Shown here in pieces: positions 15,339 to 15,670 of a stretch of 15,670 nt of DNA. Below the pieces are notes generated by a model that ran no database searches, was not told the origin of the DNA, and saw nothing but the letters and a program-made list of their open reading frames with translations. Position 1 is the first letter of the stretch. Every line of letters starts with the position of its first letter. Origin of the DNA: Caldisericaceae bacterium (lineage in GTDB: Bacteria > Calditrichota > Calditrichia > Calditrichales > Calditrichaceae); contig JAGHBR010000040.1 in NCBI GenBank assembly GCA_021160885.1, positions 1-15,670 on the forward strand. The letters are read 5' to 3'. A program made the position numbers and the translations under genes.

Positions 15339-15670
15339 TTAGTTTCACCTTTTTTCTTTGATTTCATGCGCTTAATAATCTGTTTGCCGTCAGCTGCAAA
15401 GTTCAAGGCGCCAATACGCCACTCGTAAACCAAAACGATCAATAAGATTAAAATAAAAATAAAAACGCCCCAAAAACCAGCCCAGCCAACTCGCTTAAAG
15501 CCAATGGCCCAGGCTACAATAAATACAGCTTCCAGGTCAAAAATGATGAAGAAAATAGCTATTAAATAAAAATGGGCTGTAAATCGAATTTGCGAATTAC
15601 CTGTGTGTAAAATACCCGCTTCGTAATATTCTCCGGTTGCACGTTCTTTATGCCTTTGCCCCAGCAAATA
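15335..15670 (-). CDS. nuoA: NADH-quinone oxidoreductase subunit A (5' truncated by window edge)
   Basis: The last 111 residues of NuoA, a three-helix membrane subunit at the heel of complex I. The frame is open to the right edge. A TTG at 15667 could be a start, but the residues there (YLLGQRHKERATGEYYEAGI) correspond to the end of TM1 and the cytosolic loop of NuoA, so the first helix and true start lie beyond 15670. Visible hallmarks are the loop Glu in YYEAGI and the TM2 segment FYLIAIFFIIFDLEAVFIVAWA with its conserved Asp and Glu. A third helix follows, ending in YEWRIGALNF, then a basic tail. It overlaps nuoB by 4 bp and is expected to be the first operon gene, so the promoter should lie just outside the window. 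Confidence 0.95.
   Translation of the reverse strand, partial: YLLGQRHKERATGEYYEAGILHTGNSQIRFTAHFYLIAIFFIIFDLEAVFIVAWAIGFKRVGWAGFWGVFIFILILLIVLVYEWRIGALNFAADGKQIIKRMKSKKKGETK

Overview
This window is almost entirely one minus-strand operon for respiratory complex I (proton-pumping NADH:quinone oxidoreductase). In transcription order it reads nuoA (5' end cut by the right edge), nuoB, nuoCD (a fused gene), nuoE, nuoF, nuoG, nuoH, nuoI, nuoJ, nuoK, nuoL, nuoM, nuoN. All subunits are therefore represented. A short plus-strand pair lies at the left: the 3' end of a TPR-repeat protein gene and a Bcp-type peroxiredoxin gene. This pair converges on nuoN.

Layout: 1-291 TPR protein tail; 294-776 bcp; 777-1097 a gene-free convergent spacer holding a nested inverted-repeat (MITE-like) element and short periodic repeats; 1098-15670 the nuo operon. 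Genes inside the operon are tightly packed, with 4-bp ATGA overlaps at A/B, J/K, L/M and M/N. The one conspicuous gap is 88 bp between nuoH and nuoI, and it contains octamer repeats that form an inverted repeat. The operon promoter is outside the window, beyond 15670.

How the genes work together: NuoE, F and G form the NADH-oxidising arm (FMN plus an Fe-S chain). NuoB, CD and I carry electrons to the quinone site. NuoH with A, J and K forms the membrane heel, and NuoL, M and N are the antiporter-like proton pumps. Cluster ligands and key membrane Glu/Lys residues are intact wherever I checked. The exception to integrity is nuoG: its reading frame breaks at about 8996-9000, and the C-terminal ~183 residues continue in another frame. 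This is either a one-base sequence error or a real frameshift.

Organism: the operon is of the Escherichia coli type (fused nuoCD, NuoG of about 900 residues with the extra N7 cluster site, NuoB/NuoI/NuoD/NuoF motifs very close to those I remember from E. coli). Base composition looks moderate, with many AAA/TTT codons and lysine-rich proteins, and the bcp/TPR context is not enterobacterial. A bacterium outside the Gammaproteobacteria that carries this clade of complex I (for example Calditrichota-like) is my weak guess; the sequence alone does not settle it. I found no exotic defence, mobile or biosynthetic system here. The second-look items are the nuoG lesion and the small non-coding repeats.
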